A stretch of 64,000 nucleotides of DNA from Pseudomonas iridis (GTDB lineage Bacteria > Pseudomonadota > Gammaproteobacteria > Pseudomonadales > Pseudomonadaceae). Positions 61,213-64,000 of this stretch are shown in pieces. The notes under the pieces are model-generated. The model saw only the letters and a program-made list of their open reading frames with translations. It was not told the DNA's origin and did no database searches. The stretch covers positions 54,231 to 118,230 of the forward strand of contig NZ_JACXXO010000016.1 in the NCBI RefSeq assembly GCF_017980685.1, in the 5' to 3' direction. The position numbers and the translations under genes were made by a program. How positions within the stretch are numbered: position 1 is the first letter of the stretch; the number at the start of each line of letters is the position of its first letter.

Positions 61213-62070
61213 ATGAGCGAACGTCCCGAAGAGCCGAACAAGGCTTCAGACGCCGAAAGCCTGCTGCCCATCGATGAGCACATCGAAGAAGGGCATGACG
61301 CAGAAGGCCGTAAAGTCCGGCATCGTGGTATCTATCTGCTGCCGAATCTATTCACCACTGCGAACCTGTTTGCCGGGTTTTACTCCATCATCAACTCGAT
61401 GAGCGCGCAGGCGGCGTTGAGCGCTGGTGATTCCGTCAATGCGAGCAAGTATTTCGCGTTCGCCGCAATCGCGATTTTTGTGGCGATGGTGCTCGACGGC
61501 CTCGACGGTCGTGTCGCGCGCATGACCAACACACAAAGTGCCTTCGGCGCCGAGTATGACTCGCTGTCCGACATGGTCGCCTTCGGTGTCGCCCCTGCAT
61601 TGCTGGCCTTCGGCTGGGCGCTGGGTGACATGGGCAAGGTCGGCTGGATGGTTGCCTTCATCTATGTAGCGGGCGCGGCGTTGCGTTTGGCGCGTTTCAA
61701 CACTCAGGTGGGGACAGCGGACAAGCGCTACTTCATCGGGCTGGCCAGTCCGGCAGCTGCCGGCGTGGTGGCAGGTATTGTCTGGGCGTTCAGCGATTAC
61801 GGCATCCAGGGTTCGAAGATGTCGTTCTTGGTCGCACTTATGGTCGCAGCTGCCGGCATGCTGATGGTCAGCAACATCAAATACAACAGCTTCAAGGAGC
61901 TGGATTTGAAAGGTCGCGTGCCTTTCGTGGCAATCCTCGCGGTAGTGCTGGTGTTCGCTGTCGTGTTCAGCGATCCACCGCGCATTCTGCTGCTGGTATT
62001 CCTCGTTTATGCGGCTTCAGGCCCAATTCAGTATCTATTGCATCTTCGTCGTCACAAAAACGCCGAGTGA
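61213..62070 (+). CDS. pssA: CDP-diacylglycerol-serine O-phosphatidyltransferase PssA
   Basis: A 285-residue inner-membrane enzyme of the CDP-alcohol phosphatidyltransferase family, type II, making phosphatidylserine. The catalytic motif DGLDGRVARMTNTQSAFGAEYDSLSDMVAFG (about 96-126) contains the aspartates of the D(x)2DG(x)2AR(x)8G(x)3D(x)3D pattern. About seven hydrophobic segments follow an acidic N-terminus. The ATG at 61213 has AAGG at the right distance; ATG 61207 lies too close to it. Confidence 0.94.
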   Translation: MSERPEEPNKASDAESLLPIDEHIEEGHDAEGRKVRHRGIYLLPNLFTTANLFAGFYSIINSMSAQAALSAGDSVNASKYFAFAAIAIFVAMVLDGLDGRVARMTNTQSAFGAEYDSLSDMVAFGVAPALLAFGWALGDMGKVGWMVAFIYVAGAALRLARFNTQVGTADKRYFIGLASPAAAGVVAGIVWAFSDYGIQGSKMSFLVALMVAAAGMLMVSNIKYNSFKELDLKGRVPFVAILAVVLVFAVVFSDPPRILLLVFLVYAASGPIQYLLHLRRHKNAE

Positions 62071-62133
62071 TGTAATTTCCAGCATACTCCGCAGTCTATG
62101 GGTGCATCTGTCCTCCAAAACTGCGGAGTTGCC

Positions 62134-63147
62134 ATGCTTATCAAAATCCCCAAAGCGTCTGACTGCCATGAGTCGGACGTCACTTCTGAATCTATCTATC
62201 TGTCTCGCCGCCAGTTGCTCGGAGCCACCGCGGCCGGCATCGCCGTGAGCAGTCTTCCGCGCTGGGCCAATGCTGACGATGTGGCGCGATATGCCGATGT
62301 CGAACCTGGCAAGGCGCCTGCCTGGTTTGCCGAAAAACTCCCCTCTACTCAATGGGGGGCGGTAAACGTCAAGGATGAGGCGATCACGCCTTATAAGGAC
62401 GCGACTCACTACAACAACTTCTATGAGTTCGGCACCGACAAGGGCGACCCGGCCGCTAATGCCGGTTCGCTGAAAACCGAACCGTGGAGTGTAGTGGTGG
62501 ACGGGGAGGTGGGTAAGCCGGGGCGTTATGCGCTGGAAGACTTCATGAAACCGTACCAGTTGGAGGAGCGTATCTATCGTCTGCGCTGTGTCGAGGCTTG
62601 GTCGATGGTCATTCCGTGGATCGGGTTTCCTATCGCGGCGCTGCTCAAGCAGGTCGAGCCGACCTCCAAGGCCAAGTACATTCGGTTTGAAACCCTTCAG
62701 GATCCGAAAAGCATGCCAGGGCAGCGATCAGGCTTTGCCTTGATCGAGTGGCCTTATGTAGAAGGCTTGCGGCTGGATGAGGCGATGAACCCATTGGCGA
62801 TTCTGGCGGTGGGCATGTACGGCCGCGAATTGCCGAATCAGAACGGAGCTCCTCTGCGGCTGGTGGTGCCATGGAAGTATGGCTTCAAGAGTGTCAAATC
62901 CATCGTGCGTATCAGTCTTGTCAGTGAGCAACCGAAAACGACCTGGCAAAGTATCGCGGCGGACGAATACGGCTTCTATGCAAATGTGAATCCGACTGTC
63001 GATCATCCGCGCTGGACGCAAGCGCGCGAGCGGAGGCTGCCGAACAGTCTGTTCAAGCCGAATGTGCGCGATACCCAGATGTTCAATGGCTATTCGGAAG
63101 AAGTCGCTTCTTTATATGCAGGGCTCGATCTGCGGAAGAATTACTGA
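62134..63147 (+). CDS. msrP: Periplasmic methionine sulfoxide reductase catalytic subunit MsrP
   Basis: A 337-residue molybdopterin enzyme repairing oxidised methionines in periplasmic proteins. The twin-arginine signal SRRQLLGATAAG (about 24-35) directs folded export. The molybdenum-ligand cysteine lies in YRLRCVEAWSMVIPWIG (about 148-164), and SGFALIEWPYVEGLRLDEAMNPLAILAVGMYG is a hallmark. I chose the ATG at 62134 (MLIKIPKASD); the frame from 62098 lacks support. Its stop overlaps the msrQ start by one base. Confidence 0.95.
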   Translation: MLIKIPKASDCHESDVTSESIYLSRRQLLGATAAGIAVSSLPRWANADDVARYADVEPGKAPAWFAEKLPSTQWGAVNVKDEAITPYKDATHYNNFYEFGTDKGDPAANAGSLKTEPWSVVVDGEVGKPGRYALEDFMKPYQLEERIYRLRCVEAWSMVIPWIGFPIAALLKQVEPTSKAKYIRFETLQDPKSMPGQRSGFALIEWPYVEGLRLDEAMNPLAILAVGMYGRELPNQNGAPLRLVVPWKYGFKSVKSIVRISLVSEQPKTTWQSIAADEYGFYANVNPTVDHPRWTQARERRLPNSLFKPNVRDTQMFNGYSEEVASLYAGLDLRKNY

Positions 63148-63764
63148 TGCGATATCCGGTCTGGCGGGTGGGTGTTTTCATTGCTGCAGCGATTTGGCCA
63201 TTGCTGTGGTTCTATCAGGCTTTCGCGGATCTGCTTGGGCCGGATCCAGGCAAGGTGCTGGTTGACAGGCTGGGCCTTGGCACGTTGGTGCTGCTGTTGA
63301 TCACCTTGAGCATGACGCCTTTGCAAAAACTGACCGGTTGGGCGGGGTGGATTGCTGTTCGGCGGCAGTTGGGCCTTTGGTGTTTTGCCTATGTGGTTTT
63401 GCACCTATGCAGCTATATGGCTTTTATCCTGGGTTTCGACTGGTCTCAACTGGGTGTCGAGTTGCGCAAGCGGCCATACATTATTGTCGGTGCGTTGGGT
63501 TTCCTCGGATTGCTGGCTTTAGCGGTAACCTCAAATCGCTACAGTCAGCGCCGTTTAGGTGCTCGCTGGAAGAAGCTGCATCGGCTGGTATACGTGATTC
63601 TTGGGCTGGGATTGCTGCATATGCTGTGGATCGTGCGCGCTGATCTCAAGGAATGGGCGATTTATGCTTTTATAGGTGTGCTGCTTCTATTGCTGCGTGT
63701 CCCTCCTGTTGCTCGTCGAATCCCGCGTTTACTGGCTAAAAAACAGGTTCTTCAACAAAAGTGA
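63147..63764 (+). CDS. msrQ: Heme-binding membrane subunit MsrQ
   Basis: A 205-residue protein with about six membrane helices of the ferric reductase-like (YedZ) family. It brings electrons from the quinone pool or flavin to MsrP. Histidine ligands for heme are seen in LCSYMAFILGF-type segments (VLHLCSYM, about 85-92) and KLHRLVYVILGLGLLHMLW (about 143-161). It overlaps msrP by one base, forming the msrPQ operon. Confidence 0.95.
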   Translation: MRYPVWRVGVFIAAAIWPLLWFYQAFADLLGPDPGKVLVDRLGLGTLVLLLITLSMTPLQKLTGWAGWIAVRRQLGLWCFAYVVLHLCSYMAFILGFDWSQLGVELRKRPYIIVGALGFLGLLALAVTSNRYSQRRLGARWKKLHRLVYVILGLGLLHMLWIVRADLKEWAIYAFIGVLLLLLRVPPVARRIPRLLAKKQVLQQK

Positions 63765-63773
63765 AATTAACGG

Positions 63774-64000
63774 TTGACGGCAGATTCCAGACGTCTATAA
63801 TTCGCCCCACTTCCGGCGCAGCCGAAACGGAAAACTCCTTGAGATTCAATGAGTTAAGTAGGTTTCGAGAGCGGGTCGCTTCAGTTCATCGAAGTCTGGA
63901 AGGAGTTGAAAGAGCGGTGATGTTTGGCTCTTTTAACGGTTCGATCTTCTCGGTCGAAAGCGGAGAAAAAGAGGTGTTGACAACAGCGAGTAACGCTGTA
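63774..64000 (+). promoter_or_regulatory. rRNA operon promoters and leader
   Basis: TTGACG (63774-63779), 16 bases, TATAAT (63796-63801) form a strong promoter. A boxA-like GGCTCTTTTAAC (63927-63938), preceded by an inverted GTTGAAAGAGC, lies further on. A second TTGACA (63977-63982) followed by TA at 63999-64000, where the window ends, is probably the start of another promoter. In P. aeruginosa an rRNA operon follows msrQ, so 16S rRNA is expected just outside. No rRNA sequence is visible within the window. Confidence 0.75.

Overview
The window is a chromosomal segment from a Pseudomonas of the fluorescens group. The evidence is the gene content and order (pilSR, bamD, rluD, clpB and a tRNA cluster; pilDCB/pilA; pgi, panCB, folK, pcnB, crcZ and cbrBA; gluQ and dksA; phuUVW, prrF and cbpA; mrcB/lpoP; ilvIHC, pssA, msrPQ and an rRNA leader), GC-rich codon use, and intergenic REP-type palindromes typical of this group. 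No phage, transposase, CRISPR array or plasmid gene was found. From memory, the gene order matches several blocks of the P. aeruginosa core genome, so most of the window is conserved housekeeping DNA. The less ordinary material lies in small genes, RNAs and intergenic regions.

Layout. 1-6.4 kb: end of thiO, the PilS/PilR two-component system, BamD, RluD and PgeF. 6.5-9.9 kb: clpB behind a heat-shock promoter, then Asn-Pro-Lys-Pro tRNA genes at what is an ICE integration hotspot in P. aeruginosa. 9.9-13.4 kb: a secreted EF-hand protein carrying a doubled EGKCG motif, type II NADH dehydrogenase and small conserved genes. 13.4-16.5 kb: a DctPQM-type TRAP transporter. 16.7-23 kb: a CbiM-like membrane protein, yacG-coaE-pilD-pilC-pilB and divergent pilA with a sigma-54 promoter and PilR-type half-sites. 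23-31.4 kb: BON protein, DUF2845/DUF748 pair, an RNA methyltransferase, a DUF2236 protein and acetyl-CoA synthetase. 31.6-37.6 kb: pgi, panC, panB, folK, pcnB. 37.7-42.9 kb: the CrcZ small RNA with its sigma-54 promoter and CbrB sites, cbrB, cbrA and the small coupled gene cbrX. 43-46.9 kb: gluQ, dksA, an aminotransferase, sfsA and a Rieske protein. 47-51.8 kb: a shortened heme-uptake operon (phuUVW), the Fur-controlled PrrF small RNA, cbpA, a TfoX-like protein and a pentapeptide-repeat protein. 51.8-57.4 kb: a kinase/ATPase fusion, PBP1b with its activator LpoP, YqcC and a DUF4124 protein. 57.4-64 kb: ilvIHC, pssA, msrPQ and the promoter/leader of what is probably an rRNA operon just beyond the window.

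The genes connect in several ways. PilS/PilR at the left end should drive the sigma-54 promoter of pilA about 20 kb away, whose product is processed by PilD and assembled by PilB/PilC. CbrA/CbrB should activate crcZ, which sits immediately downstream and sequesters the Hfq/Crc repressor. Fur should control both the phu operon and prrF, which face each other. The best candidate for something poorly described is the EF-hand/EGKCG protein at 9977-10384. It looks like a precursor of a copper-binding modified peptide, but no modifying enzyme is encoded nearby.
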